A stretch of 28,428 nt of DNA from CAG-791 sp045117315 (GCA_045117315.1 JBGUNJ010000041.1:1-28428), one strand, 5' to 3'. Positions 8,127 through 16,223 are shown, numbered from the stretch's first letter. Made by a program: numbers and translations. Notes: generated by a model not told the origin, from the letters alone.

Positions 8127-8156
8127 CAAACATATGAATAAATGCTCATATGTTTG
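8127..8156. promoter_or_regulatory. ArsR/SmtB-type operator
   Basis: A perfect 11-bp inverted repeat, CAAACATATGA and TCATATGTTTG, with an 8-base centre. The ATATGA...TCATAT core has the form of 12-2-12 operators bound by SmtB, CzrA and CadC. It lies just downstream of the -10, where bound repressor would block initiation. Confidence 0.85.
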
Positions 8157-8181
8157 AAAAACAAAAACAATGAGGATGATT

Positions 8182-8559
8182 ATGGGAAATGATTCAAAAA
8201 GAATGATGCACGGGATTGAATGCTGTGAAGTGGAGGAAGTACACGAGGACAAGGTCCGGATCGTGAACGATCAGATGCCCCCCGAAGACAGGCTTTATGA
8301 CCTGGCGGAGCTTTTCAAGGCATTCGGCGACACTACAAGAATCCGGATCCTGTTCGCTCTGTTTGAGGCGGACGTCTGTGTGTGCGATCTGGCGGCATCT
8401 TTGGGAATGACACAGTCGGCAATCTCTCATCAGCTGCGGCTTCTCAAGCAGGCCCGGCTTGTCAGTGGAAGACGAGAGGGAAAGCAGATCGTCTATTTTC
8501 TCGCGGATGATCATGTGCGGACGATCATACAGATGGGTATGGAGCACATCATGGAGTAA
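8182..8559 (+). CDS. ArsR/SmtB-family metal sensor repressor (CadC-like)
   Basis: A 125-residue winged-helix repressor. The HTH reads VCDLAASLGMTQSAISHQLRLLKQARLV (about 67-94). Two metal sites can be read off: an alpha3N-type site from C14, C15 and the CVC motif (C66, C68), as in CadC, and an alpha5 site D109-x-H111 with H122 and E125, whose spacing equals that of SmtB. Such proteins leave DNA when Cd, Pb or Zn binds. The start at 8182 is preferred over 8170 because GAGGA precedes it by five bases and the upstream ATG has no ribosome-binding site. It heads the operon with the HMA protein and the ATPase and likely represses its own promoter. Confidence 0.88.
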   Translation: MGNDSKRMMHGIECCEVEEVHEDKVRIVNDQMPPEDRLYDLAELFKAFGDTTRIRILFALFEADVCVCDLAASLGMTQSAISHQLRLLKQARLVSGRREGKQIVYFLADDHVRTIIQMGMEHIME

Positions 8560-8686
8560 TAAATCCCGCCCAACGTTTCACAAAGAGCTGGAATCAGATG
8601 TGGGTACTGAAAACGGATGTCTGCGCCGGAGCGCCGCAAACAGTTCCGGGGAGAAGGAGACGCTCCGAAACGGAATGGAGGAGATC

Positions 8687-8905
8687 ATGAAAAAAACTTA
8701 CAAGATCGATGTAGACTGCGCCAATTGTGCCAACAAGATGGAAGAGGCTGCCAAATCGACAGCCGGCGTCAAAGATGCTGTCGTCAACTTTATGGCTCTC
8801 AAGATGAAAGTCGAGTTTGAAGACGGAGCAGATGTCGACGCAGTCATGCAGAAGGTAATTGAAAACTGCAAAATTGTCGAGGACGACTGCAAGATCTTCC
8901 TTTGA
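8687..8905 (+). CDS. Free-standing heavy-metal-associated (HMA) domain protein
   Basis: A 72-residue protein that is one HMA ferredoxin-like domain. The metal loop reads DCANCANKMEE, with C11 and C14, the form typical of N-terminal domains of Zn/Cd ATPases rather than the GMTCxxC of copper chaperones. The ATPase encoded downstream lacks any N-terminal HMA domain, so this small protein probably replaces it in trans, delivering or sensing metal (inference). GGAGGAG stands just before the ATG. It is 127 bases behind the repressor gene and 175 bases before the ATPase gene. Confidence 0.88.
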   Translation: MKKTYKIDVDCANCANKMEEAAKSTAGVKDAVVNFMALKMKVEFEDGADVDAVMQKVIENCKIVEDDCKIFL

Positions 8906-8940
8906 TGAATAATTTAGGAGCACTGTGAGTAAAATACAGC

Positions 8941-9062
8941 TTCCAGCCCTGTTTTTTTCAGAGGATGGGAGCTGTAAAGTGTTTCCGGCCCTGTTTTTCA
9001 GGGGATGGGAGCAGTAAAGTGTTTTCAGCCCTGTTTTTTCAGGGGATGGGAGCAGTAAAGTG
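8941..9062 (+). repeat. Three tandem 40-41-bp repeats, each with a hairpin
   Basis: Copies lie at 8941-8981, 8982-9021 and 9022-9062. Each has the core GCCCTGTTTTTTCAGGGG, which can fold into a CCCTG/CAGGG hairpin, then ATGGGAGCAGTAAAGTG. They fill the spacer between the HMA protein and ATPase genes and could affect read-through or mRNA stability. Confidence 0.9.
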
Positions 9063-9080
9063 TTCCGGAGGTTTTAAGTG

Positions 9081-11246
9081 ATGAATGAGAAACAAAAAAA
9101 TGCCTTAATGAGAATCATCGTGGCCGCGGTTCTGATGGTTGTGCTGTCCCTGCTGCCGCTGAAACAGTACCCGGTTCTGCGATTTGTGCTCTTTCTGATC
9201 CCTTATTTTACGGTGGGACACGATATCCTGCGGAAAGCGCTCAAGGGGATCAAAAACCGCCAGGTGTTTGATGAAAACTTCCTGATGGCGGCGGCGACGA
9301 TCGGCGCGATGGCTCTGGGTGAGTATACAGAGGGCGTCGCGGTCATGCTTTTTTACCAGATCGGCGAGCTCTTCCAAAGCTGGGCGGTCGGGAAAAGCCG
9401 CCGCAATATCAGTGACCTGATGGATATAAGACCGGACTACGCAAACCTGGAGACAGAGGACGGCATAGAAAAAACAGACCCGGATGATGTGGAAGTGGGA
9501 TCCGTCATTTTGGTCCAGCCGGGAGAACGAGTGCCCATAGACGGCGTTGTCGTCGAGGGAAAATCGTCTCTGGATACCTCCGCACTCACCGGTGAATCTC
9601 TCCCCCGAGATGTCGCCGAGGGTGAGGAGATCCTGAGCGGCTCGATCAACATGTCAGGAGTCCTCAGGGTGAGGACAACGAAGGAATTTGAGGAGTCCAC
9701 TGCTTCCCGGATCCTGGATCTGGTAGAAAATGCGGGTTCCAACAAGGCCCGCTCGGAGCAGTTCATCACCAAATTTGCAAGGTGGTATACACCGGCGGTC
9801 TGCTATGGGGCACTGGCTCTGGCGATTCTGGGTCCGGTCGTAAACATGCTCTTTTTACACAAGCCGGGCGGATGGGAACTGTGGTCAGACTGGATCTACC
9901 GGGCCCTGACATTTCTTGTCATCAGCTGCCCCTGCGCGATCGTTGTCAGCATTCCTCTGACCTTTTTCGGAGGCATCGGAGGGGCCGGAAGCAAGGGCAT
10001 CCTGATCAAGGGTTCCAATTTCATGGAGACTCTGGCCAATGTGCGGACGGTGGTCTTTGACAAGACCGGAACGCTCACAAAGGGAAATTTTGTCGTCACC
10101 AGGATCTGCCCTGCCCGGTCTTCCGGCGGATTCGCGGAACAGACCGGAACACAACAGGCCGGCACACAACAGGCCGGAGCAGGTGAGTCAGGCGCCCAAC
10201 AGGCTGGCACACAACAGGCCGGAACAGGTGAGTCCGGTGTCCAACAGGCTGGAACACAACAGGCCGGAGCAGGTGAGTCAGGCGCCCAACGATCCGGAAC
10301 ACAGAGCGAAAGGGCAGGCGGAGAAAAAGTTCAGAGAACTGACAAGGAAACTGCGGACAGGCTGCTGGAATATGCGGCGCTGGCAGAACATTTTTCCAAT
10401 CACCCGATCAGCAGAAGTCTCAGGGATGCCTACCTCAAAAATATCGGGTCGGATCAGCAGACAGTGAACGCCGGCGACACTATACTGGCTCCCCGTCTGG
10501 GCAGCTCGGAGGAAATCAGCGGTGAGGGTGTCATCACGGAGGTTGACGGCAGGCGTGTCGCCGCAGGCAATCTCAAACTCATGAAGACGCTGGGAATCGC
10601 AATCGCGCCCGGGGACGACCACTCTGCCACAAAGACCGGAACGGTCGTGCATGTCGCCGCAGGACAGGAATATCTGGGACACATAGTGATCGCGGATGAA
10701 ATCAAACCGGGCGCGGCGCAGGCTGTGAGCGAACTGAAAAAAGCAGGCGTCACCCGGACCGTCATGCTCACAGGAGACGCGGAGGGCATTGCCGCCAATG
10801 TTGCGTCCCGGCTGGGAATCGATGAATATCATGCCCAGCTGCTGCCGGAGGATAAGGTCAGGCAGGTGGAGACCCTCCTGAAAGGAAAGGGAGACGACGG
10901 AAAAGGAACTCTGGCCTTTGTCGGAGACGGCATCAATGACGCGCCGGTACTGTCCCGGGCGGATATCGGAATCGCCATGGGAGCGCTGGGATCCGATGCC
11001 GCGATTGAGGCGGCGGATATCGTTCTGATGGATGATGATCCCGCCAAGATTGCCAGGGCGATCCGGATCGCGCGAAAGTGCATCCGCATCGTCAACGAAA
11101 ATATCTGGTTCGCGCTGGGAGTTAAAGCCGTCTGCCTCATCCTGGGTGCCCTGGGAATCGCCAATATGTGGCTCGCGATCTTTGCAGATGTAGGAGTCAT
11201 GGTGCTCTGCGTGCTGAATGCCATCCGGGCTTTGATCGCACAATGA
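9081..11246 (+). CDS. P1B-type metal-exporting ATPase (Zn/Cd/Pb class)
   Basis: A 721-residue efflux ATPase. Motifs in order: actuator TGES (about 170), CPC in the transport helix (C283-P284-C285), the phosphorylated Asp in DKTGTLT (D327), HP of the nucleotide-binding domain (H441-P442), GDGINDAP (about 615), and the last helix pair with Lys and DVG (VKAVCLIL...ADVGVMVL), the Zn/Cd/Pb signature. No N-terminal HMA domain exists; a separate one is encoded upstream. Oddity: between DKTGTLT and HP lies a Gln/Gly/Ala/Glu low-complexity insert (about residues 353-410) built from repeats. CGGAGG lies nine bases before ATG; a GTG three bases earlier could also serve. It would pump divalent metal from the cytoplasm under control of the upstream repressor. 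Confidence 0.92.
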   Translation: MNEKQKNALMRIIVAAVLMVVLSLLPLKQYPVLRFVLFLIPYFTVGHDILRKALKGIKNRQVFDENFLMAAATIGAMALGEYTEGVAVMLFYQIGELFQSWAVGKSRRNISDLMDIRPDYANLETEDGIEKTDPDDVEVGSVILVQPGERVPIDGVVVEGKSSLDTSALTGESLPRDVAEGEEILSGSINMSGVLRVRTTKEFEESTASRILDLVENAGSNKARSEQFITKFARWYTPAVCYGALALAILGPVVNMLFLHKPGGWELWSDWIYRALTFLVISCPCAIVVSIPLTFFGGIGGAGSKGILIKGSNFMETLANVRTVVFDKTGTLTKGNFVVTRICPARSSGGFAEQTGTQQAGTQQAGAGESGAQQAGTQQAGTGESGVQQAGTQQAGAGESGAQRSGTQSERAGGEKVQRTDKETADRLLEYAALAEHFSNHPISRSLRDAYLKNIGSDQQTVNAGDTILAPRLGSSEEISGEGVITEVDGRRVAAGNLKLMKTLGIAIAPGDDHSATKTGTVVHVAAGQEYLGHIVIADEIKPGAAQAVSELKKAGVTRTVMLTGDAEGIAANVASRLGIDEYHAQLLPEDKVRQVETLLKGKGDDGKGTLAFVGDGINDAPVLSRADIGIAMGALGSDAAIEAADIVLMDDDPAKIARAIRIARKCIRIVNENIWFALGVKAVCLILGALGIANMWLAIFADVGVMVLCVLNAIRALIAQ
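10138..10305 (+). repeat. In-frame minisatellite inside the metal ATPase gene
   Basis: Roughly three 45-bp (15-residue) copies related to AGTQQAGAGESGAQQ, plus shorter GTQQA pieces. All lengths keep the frame, so the copy number can change without breaking the ATPase. Confidence 0.9.
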
Positions 11247-11663
11247 TCCGACAGCTTTCCGTGCGTCCTGCTGCATACCACGGGAAAAGCGCAGACACAG
11301 AAACACTCAAGTACATGCAATGCAGATTCGTGGAAATTCAAAGTTATATGCCGAGCAGATCCGGGGAAACGTAAAATACACAAGTACACACCCGCCGCAG
11401 ATTTGCGGAAACTCACAGACATATGCGCGGAGGAACCGGAGAAACTCTAATAACACAATAACCTCGCTTCGGATATGCGGAAACACTGGTTGAAAAGGGG
11501 CCGGATTGATGGTATTTTTACGGAGACAGCAGATTTTTGTCTGATTTCCATATGGAAAAGTGCCTGATTTTTATACTAGTGCCTATGAGCTTATGCTCAC
11601 AAACATGTATGAATAAACTACGCGCTGGTTATTCATGCGATGACTACGGAGGAATACTGAACT
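11247..11663. other. Gene-free spacer with degenerate repeats and a palindrome
   Basis: This 417-base gap contains several variants of GCAGATTTGCGGAAACTCA (near 11321, 11355, 11397 and 11470). Close to the next gene, ATGAATAA (11609-11616) and TTATTCAT (11629-11636) form an 8-bp inverted repeat with a 12-base centre, beside the small hairpin GAGC-ttat-GCTC (11587-11598). These may be an operator for the NudC gene. No further gene is supported. Confidence 0.5.
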
Positions 11664-12617
11664 ATGATGCTGCAGGATATTCGGCCTCACAGGCTGCACA
11701 ACCAGTATACTGAAAAAACAGATCCGACTCCGGACAGCCCGGTGTTCTGCTTCAAAAAGGCGGATCTTCTGATCGCGAAGAGAAGTGATGACGCAGTGGA
11801 GGAGGAAATTGACCAGTCCGGGGAACACGGCAAGATCAGCATGCCGGAAGCCGGTGCGGCGGGTTCGGAGGAAAAGGACTTTTACCGGGCAAGAGGCCGC
11901 TATCTCAAGCTGCCCACAGTGAAGCAGCTCGGCGAAGACCGGGAATATATTTTCCTCTTTTCCATGGACGGCGGAGCCTTTTTCCTGCTTTGCGAAGACC
12001 TGACAGACGAGCAGATTCCGGATGGATTTGAATATAAAAATATCCGCACTATGCGCGCGGAGGCTTATGGTCCCCAGCACCGCCTGTTCGCGGCGATCAC
12101 CGCCTATCAGCTGGCAAACTGGTATCGGGACAACCGCTTCTGCGGAACCTGCGGAACCCCTACAGTTCACTCCGAGACAGAGCGCGCGGTGTGCTGCCCC
12201 AAATGCGGCAGGACGATCTATCCCCGCATCATTCCGGCGGTCATTGTCGGAGTCCTGAACGGCGACAAGATCCTGGTCACCAAATACGCGGGCAGGGACG
12301 TTCCCTTCTATGCCCTGATTGCCGGCTTTACCGAGATCGGCGAGACCTTCGAGGAGACCGTGAAGAGGGAAGTCATGGAAGAGGCTGGTGTCAGGGTCAA
12401 AAACATCCGCTATTACAAATCCCAGCCGTGGGGGATCGTGGATGATCTTCTGGCGGGATTTTACTGCGACCTGGATGGGGATCCGACTATCCATATGGAT
12501 CGTACCGAACTCAAGGTGGCAACGTGGTGCACGCGCGATGAGATCGTGCTTCAGCCCACCAATCACAGCCTGACCAATGAAATGATGACACGTTTCAAGA
12601 TGGGACTGGAATGCTGA
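11664..12617 (+). CDS. nudC: NAD(+) diphosphatase (NudC-type Nudix hydrolase)
   Basis: A 317-residue enzyme that splits NAD(H) to NMN and AMP, and in characterised homologues removes NAD caps from RNA. A zinc ribbon has C160, C163, C178 and C181. The Nudix box runs from G221 to V243 (GFTEIGETFEE, then TVKREVMEEAGV), and SQPWG at 253-257 matches the NudC family signature SQPWPFP only in its first half. The N-terminal half is the usual NudC-like domain. Length is slightly above the roughly 260-residue E. coli enzyme, owing to an acidic insert near 40-70. GGAGGA precedes the ATG. It stands alone, followed by a terminator shared with the convergent DUF3048 gene. Confidence 0.92.
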   Translation: MMLQDIRPHRLHNQYTEKTDPTPDSPVFCFKKADLLIAKRSDDAVEEEIDQSGEHGKISMPEAGAAGSEEKDFYRARGRYLKLPTVKQLGEDREYIFLFSMDGGAFFLLCEDLTDEQIPDGFEYKNIRTMRAEAYGPQHRLFAAITAYQLANWYRDNRFCGTCGTPTVHSETERAVCCPKCGRTIYPRIIPAVIVGVLNGDKILVTKYAGRDVPFYALIAGFTEIGETFEETVKREVMEEAGVRVKNIRYYKSQPWGIVDDLLAGFYCDLDGDPTIHMDRTELKVATWCTRDEIVLQPTNHSLTNEMMTRFKMGLEC

Positions 12618-12684
12618 TCTTCCCTGAGGGAAGAGAGCAGCCCTGCACAAAAAAATAAAAATAGAGAAAAAATACAGATAAAAA

Positions 12685-12732
12685 CCCCATGGACCGTGGA
12701 ATTTTTGTTTCACGAATCCATGGGGATTTTTT
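12685..12732. terminator. Bidirectional terminator between nudC and the DUF3048 gene
   Basis: CCCCATGGA and TCCATGGGG pair, with an inner CGTGGAA/TTTCACG extension. T-runs flank on the right (plus strand), and AAAAA on the left gives a T-run for the minus strand. Confidence 0.85.
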
Positions 12733-12778
12733 CTTCTTCTATGACACAGCCCGGAAGAGGCTGTTCAGGACCTCCGGG

Positions 12779-12868
12779 ATTACGAAAATCATCGGGATCA
12801 CCAAGTTCATCGGGTTCACAAAGTTCATCGGGATCACCAAGTTCATAGGGAATACGAAAGTAATCGGA
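12779..12868. repeat. 18-bp tandem repeat, five copies
   Basis: Units are ATCACCAAGTTCATCGGG and close variants, starting at 12779, 12797, 12815, 12833 and 12851. An open frame reads through them as IGITKF-like peptides, but I reject it as a gene because it overlaps the DUF3048 gene antisense and has no ribosome-binding site. The gap 12618-12916 otherwise holds only the terminator. Confidence 0.92.
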
Positions 12869-12916
12869 ATCGCCCGGGAGTCCCGGTCCGGATTACCGGA
12901 TCAAAGGATCATCGCA

Positions 12917-14125
12917 TTACTGCACGGGAGTGAGCGGATCGCCCTGAGTGCTGTAGGAGACACCATCGAGCGCGAAGGTGTCCATATGGTCGCGGATGAT
13001 GAAGATCATGGTCTTGCCGGTATTGAGGTGGATACGTGTATCATCCTTGTAATAGTAAGTGGTGTGCTTATGCACATCTTTGCGCCACCAGTGTGCGGGC
13101 ACACAGCGTCCCTCAGTCAGAACATAGGCATTGCGGCCGCGGGAGATGGTGTCCAGATCGACATATCCATGGTTACCAACAGTCCTGAACCTGGCTTCCT
13201 GGATGATGACATTGTCAAAGGCCATCTGCTCGCCGGTCACAGCATCTACCTGAGGCTCGCCATAGAGGTATTTATAATACTTGTGATCCTCCTCGTTGTA
13301 GACGAGTGAGGACTGGGTCACAGGGAACGCGCCGCTCATATCGATGTTGGTAACGGGAATGGAATCCTCATACTGCTTCAGAGTATTGCGGTCATCCTCA
13401 TCGTTGAAATAGAACTGGCGGCTGTCATAATACTGCGGACGGATGGAAAGCGTATAGCCTGCAGCCGCACATGCATTTTTGATGTAATCGGAACTGGTGT
13501 AGGCAGTGTGCTCCATTGCCTTGCCGTTGTCGACGCGGTAGAAGGCGCCGTAATCGCCGCCGAGGATGCCTCCGACACCATTGAGGTTGTCCAGATCTTC
13601 GCGGTCGGTCACGGGCTTCAGCCAGTCAATGGGGCCGCCGAAGTGGATCATAATAGGGTCATAGCGCATTGCTTCAAGAACGAAGTAGGAGCGTGTGCTG
13701 CGGATGTTGCCGATCTGGCCGATATTCTGCCAGTCCTGGATGATGCCCATCTGGCGGCTCATATTGCCTTCCTCGATCATCTCGTAGAAAATGTCGACGT
13801 TGCTCAGGCCGTACTGAGGCTGTGCCTCAGGGTTGATGGGATACATGACAGCGATCGGACGCTGTTTCGCGATCTCGGGATCAATCACCTTATTGGTCAG
13901 AACGCTTCTGGTGACAGTGTCCTCTGCCTTGGTTTCAGTGTTGGTCTTTTTCTTCTTTTTGGGAGTTGTCTTAGTAGAACCGCCTTCGGCAGCCGAAACT
14001 GCCGCTTCCTGTTCAGCCCTGACTGCTGCGGGAGCACTGGCTGCGAGTGCGCTGCTGCCTGTTCCGGCTATGGCAAGACAGAAGGCCGCCGCAACAGGAA
14101 TGAGCATAGATAATCGTTTCTTCAT
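12917..14125 (-). CDS. DUF3048 (YerB-like) exported protein
   Basis: A 402-residue protein with an N-terminal signal sequence (MKKRLSMLIPVAAAFCLAIAG) and a cleavage region near SALAASA, then a Lys-rich linker with KKKKK. The DUF3048 N-domain starts at RPIAVMYPIN and contains SNVDIFYEMIEEG and GNIRSTRSYFVL; the C-terminal half carries YKYLYGEPQVD and VLTEGRCVPAHWWRKD. B. subtilis YerB is the best-known member, a lipoprotein with no settled role. Here no lipobox Cys is visible, so it is probably secreted or peptidoglycan-associated. The start at 14125 is preferred over the upstream in-frame ATG at 14317 because GAGGA precedes it and the signal peptide begins there. Confidence 0.88.
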   Translation of the reverse strand: MKKRLSMLIPVAAAFCLAIAGTGSSALAASAPAAVRAEQEAAVSAAEGGSTKTTPKKKKKTNTETKAEDTVTRSVLTNKVIDPEIAKQRPIAVMYPINPEAQPQYGLSNVDIFYEMIEEGNMSRQMGIIQDWQNIGQIGNIRSTRSYFVLEAMRYDPIMIHFGGPIDWLKPVTDREDLDNLNGVGGILGGDYGAFYRVDNGKAMEHTAYTSSDYIKNACAAAGYTLSIRPQYYDSRQFYFNDEDDRNTLKQYEDSIPVTNIDMSGAFPVTQSSLVYNEEDHKYYKYLYGEPQVDAVTGEQMAFDNVIIQEARFRTVGNHGYVDLDTISRGRNAYVLTEGRCVPAHWWRKDVHKHTTYYYKDDTRIHLNTGKTMIFIIRDHMDTFALDGVSYSTQGDPLTPVQ

Positions 14126-14189
14126 GTTGATTAGTCCTCTTTTTCTATTAGTGAAAATGGTAAATGGAAAGGGTTGATGTAATCTCTGA

Positions 14190-14237
14190 TGTACAAATGA
14201 GTACGAATGAGTACGAATGAGTACAAATGCACGAATG
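14190..14237. repeat. 10-bp tandem repeat upstream of the DUF3048 gene
   Basis: GAGTACGAAT and GAGTACAAAT units repeat three to four times, 65 to 110 bases upstream of the DUF3048 start. The period of one helical turn would place all copies on one face of the DNA. Confidence 0.75.
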
Positions 14238-14468
14238 AAATGCACAGCAGATGCTGCTTTTGCGGACCCCCCGAAAGGATCTACCTTAAAAACTGCCTGG
14301 ACAATCTCCCGGATCATGAGAACACGGGAAAGAAAATGTCGTCAACAGATGAGTTGGACAGTGGAAATACATATGTCCAGTGAAAAAGGGGCGTATCCAA
14401 AATCTTATTATAACGGAACTGATTCAAATTGGCAATGAAACTATTGTATATTCACACGCGGATTTCAG

Positions 14469-14488
14469 GGCTGACTTTCAGCCTTTTT
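14469..14488 (+). terminator. Short hairpin with T-run
   Basis: GGCTGA-ctt-TCAGCC followed by five T. No recognised plus-strand gene lies upstream, so it may end an unannotated transcript from the divergent region or be chance. Confidence 0.45.
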
Positions 14489-14577
14489 GACAATTCATGC
14501 CTGATTTGGGGCAAGAGCATGAGATTCCATATCCAATCCGGGGCGGAGCGGATCCTATTATCAGTTTACGGGATTCC

Positions 14578-14610
14578 GTGAAATATTCGTGAAATGTTGG
14601 TGAAATGTCA
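14578..14610 (+). promoter_or_regulatory. Three 11-bp direct repeats upstream of the nuclease promoter
   Basis: GTGAAATATTC, GTGAAATGTTG and GTGAAATGTCA follow each other without gaps, 36 bases upstream of the -10. Direct repeats with 11-base period are typical of OmpR/PhoB-family response regulators, so this is a plausible activator site (inference). Confidence 0.6.
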
Positions 14611-14642
14611 TTGTAACAGTTCCCACAGACCAGTCCGACTGA

Positions 14643-14651
14643 TGGTATAAT
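14643..14651 (+). promoter_or_regulatory. Extended -10 of the nuclease gene
   Basis: TGGTATAAT is a perfect extended -10. No good -35 is found at 16-18 bases, which fits an activated promoter. The gene starts at 14810, leaving a 5' UTR of about 150 bases. Confidence 0.6.
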
Positions 14652-14809
14652 AGAGAAAAGCCGGCAGATCATCTCAGGGAACAAGAGGGCTGCAGGACAG
14701 ACGTTCCTGAAGCCCTGGAACATGTTTTTTGCGTGTATTCCGGCACAAAAAACGGCTTCACAATAGGGAAACATATGAAAAAGGCCGATTAATCCCGGAG
14801 GCGGAACGG

Positions 14810-16144
14810 ATGAAAAAAAGGATGGCCATAAGAGGGGTCAGCGGATTGGCCGCACTGATCCTTGCAGTTCTTCTTTTTGCGGCATGCTCGCCCGCGGCAG
14901 CCCCGCAGACCCGGCCGGAGGAAGAAGCGGCAATAGCGGAAGAAACCGCAGACACGGAAGAATCCGGACCGGCGGTGGAGGCAGCGGCAGGGAAGAGTAC
15001 GGAAGTACCCTCTGCCGGAGCAGAACTCCATGGAGGACCGGGAGAAAATCCGCCTGCAGAAGAGACAGGAGAAACGGAAGAAGCAGAAAAGCTGGAAGGG
15101 CCGCAAGAGACGGAAGAAGCCGGACCGGCGGTGGAAACCGGGACCGGGCAGGCTGCTGCCGGCAGTGAGAAGCCTTCCCCGGAAATGCTCTGCTTCGGTC
15201 TTCCTGCGGATTTCGACCCGGCATCAGTGCCGGCAGCCGGACGTGATGCCTGGGCAGACATCAATGATGACGTTCCTTTTTTTACAGAGAAGGAGATGGA
15301 AGATGCCCGCAGTATGGCAGCGGCGGCTTCAGCAGGGGTCGGCGAGCCACATGGCTACCAGATTTACGGTCCCCTCGACAGGCTGGGACGCTGTACCGGT
15401 GCGTGTGCTCTTGTGGGGACAGAGACACTGCCTCAGGAGGAGAGAGGAAATATCAGCAGTGTGAAGCCGACCGGATGGCACACGACCGAGTACGATCATA
15501 TCGACGGGGGACGTCTCTATAACCGCTGTCATCTGATCGGTTTTGCGCTGACCGGCCAGAATATAAATGAGCAGAATCTGATCACGGGGACCAGATACAT
15601 GAACGTCGAGGGCATGCTGCCTTATGAGGACTCTGTGCTGGCCTATGTGAGAGGAACAGGGAACCACGTTCTCTATCGCGTGTCTCCCTTGTTTGAGGGA
15701 GATAACCTGCTGGCGTCAGGAGTCCTGATGGAGGCGCGCTCCATCGAGGATCCGCTGGTCCAGTTCTGTGCCTTCTGCTATAATGTCCAGCCCGGGATTG
15801 AGATCGACTATGCGACCGGGGAGAGCAGATTGATGGAGGAAAGCGGGGAAGCACCTGCCAGATCTGTCCCCACAGGCGGGGCGGCAGAAAACGGAGAGGC
15901 TCCCGGCGGCAGCACAGGAAGTTCCGAAAGCAATTCCGACAGCGGAAGCAGGGGACCGGCAGGAGGAAGCGGGAACTCCCAGGAGCAGCAGGAATATGTG
16001 GTCAATGTGAGAAGCAGGATCTTTCATCATCCCTACTGCGACTCGGTGAAAAAAATGAAGGACAAGAACAAGCAGAATTTTACCGGGCAGAGGGACCAAC
16101 TGATCGATAAGGGATACAAACCCTGCCAGAACTGTAACCCCTGA
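14810..16144 (+). CDS. DNA/RNA non-specific endonuclease lipoprotein with C-terminal Ada-like zinc ribbon
   Basis: A 444-residue protein. The N-terminus ends in a lipobox-like LLFAAC (C26), so it is probably lipid-anchored outside. A Glu/Pro/Gly-rich spacer (about 30-125) is followed by a nuclease domain related to streptococcal EndA/Spd1: GWHTTEYDHIDGGRLYNRCHLIGFAL, with catalytic His241 in NRCH, and NEQNLITGTRYMN. After a second low-complexity linker (about 345-395), the last 50 residues read VVNVRSRIFHHPYCDSV, then ending in GYKPCQNCNP, like the Ada/MtfA metal-binding ribbon (Cys/His pattern C-x(3)...CxxC). Possible role: degrading extracellular DNA for nutrition or defence (inference). 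GGAGGCGG lies before ATG 14810; an in-frame ATG at 14729 lacks such a site. Confidence 0.88.
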   Translation: MKKRMAIRGVSGLAALILAVLLFAACSPAAAPQTRPEEEAAIAEETADTEESGPAVEAAAGKSTEVPSAGAELHGGPGENPPAEETGETEEAEKLEGPQETEEAGPAVETGTGQAAAGSEKPSPEMLCFGLPADFDPASVPAAGRDAWADINDDVPFFTEKEMEDARSMAAAASAGVGEPHGYQIYGPLDRLGRCTGACALVGTETLPQEERGNISSVKPTGWHTTEYDHIDGGRLYNRCHLIGFALTGQNINEQNLITGTRYMNVEGMLPYEDSVLAYVRGTGNHVLYRVSPLFEGDNLLASGVLMEARSIEDPLVQFCAFCYNVQPGIEIDYATGESRLMEESGEAPARSVPTGGAAENGEAPGGSTGSSESNSDSGSRGPAGGSGNSQEQQEYVVNVRSRIFHHPYCDSVKKMKDKNKQNFTGQRDQLIDKGYKPCQNCNP

Positions 16145-16223
16145 GAAAGCATATTCGCGGAAAGCCGACAGAGGGCGGCATTCCGAGTACACAAGCGATA
16201 AAAAAACAATGGAGGGCACGTAA

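Larger units (their letters stand above)
14126..14809. other. Large divergent spacer (684 bases)
   Basis: The gap between the DUF3048 gene and the nuclease gene contains a 10-bp repeat (14190-14237), a short terminator-like hairpin (14469-14488), three 11-bp direct repeats (14578-14610) and an extended -10 (14643-14651). A 73-residue plus-strand frame (14217-14438) is read from repeats and has no family resemblance; I do not call it. Confidence 0.5.

Noticed and set aside
10278..11306. 342-residue open frame on the minus strand
   Set aside because: It is antisense to the well-supported P1B ATPase; it has no ribosome-binding site and no recognisable family. Its length comes from the GC-biased codons of the real gene.
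11583..12713. 376-residue minus-strand frame
   Set aside because: Shadow of nudC, which has zinc ribbon and Nudix motifs. The shadow has no domain.
12689..13309. 206-residue plus-strand frame with IGITKF repeats
   Set aside because: The repeat peptide is the translation of an 18-bp array; the rest is antisense to DUF3048. No ribosome-binding site.
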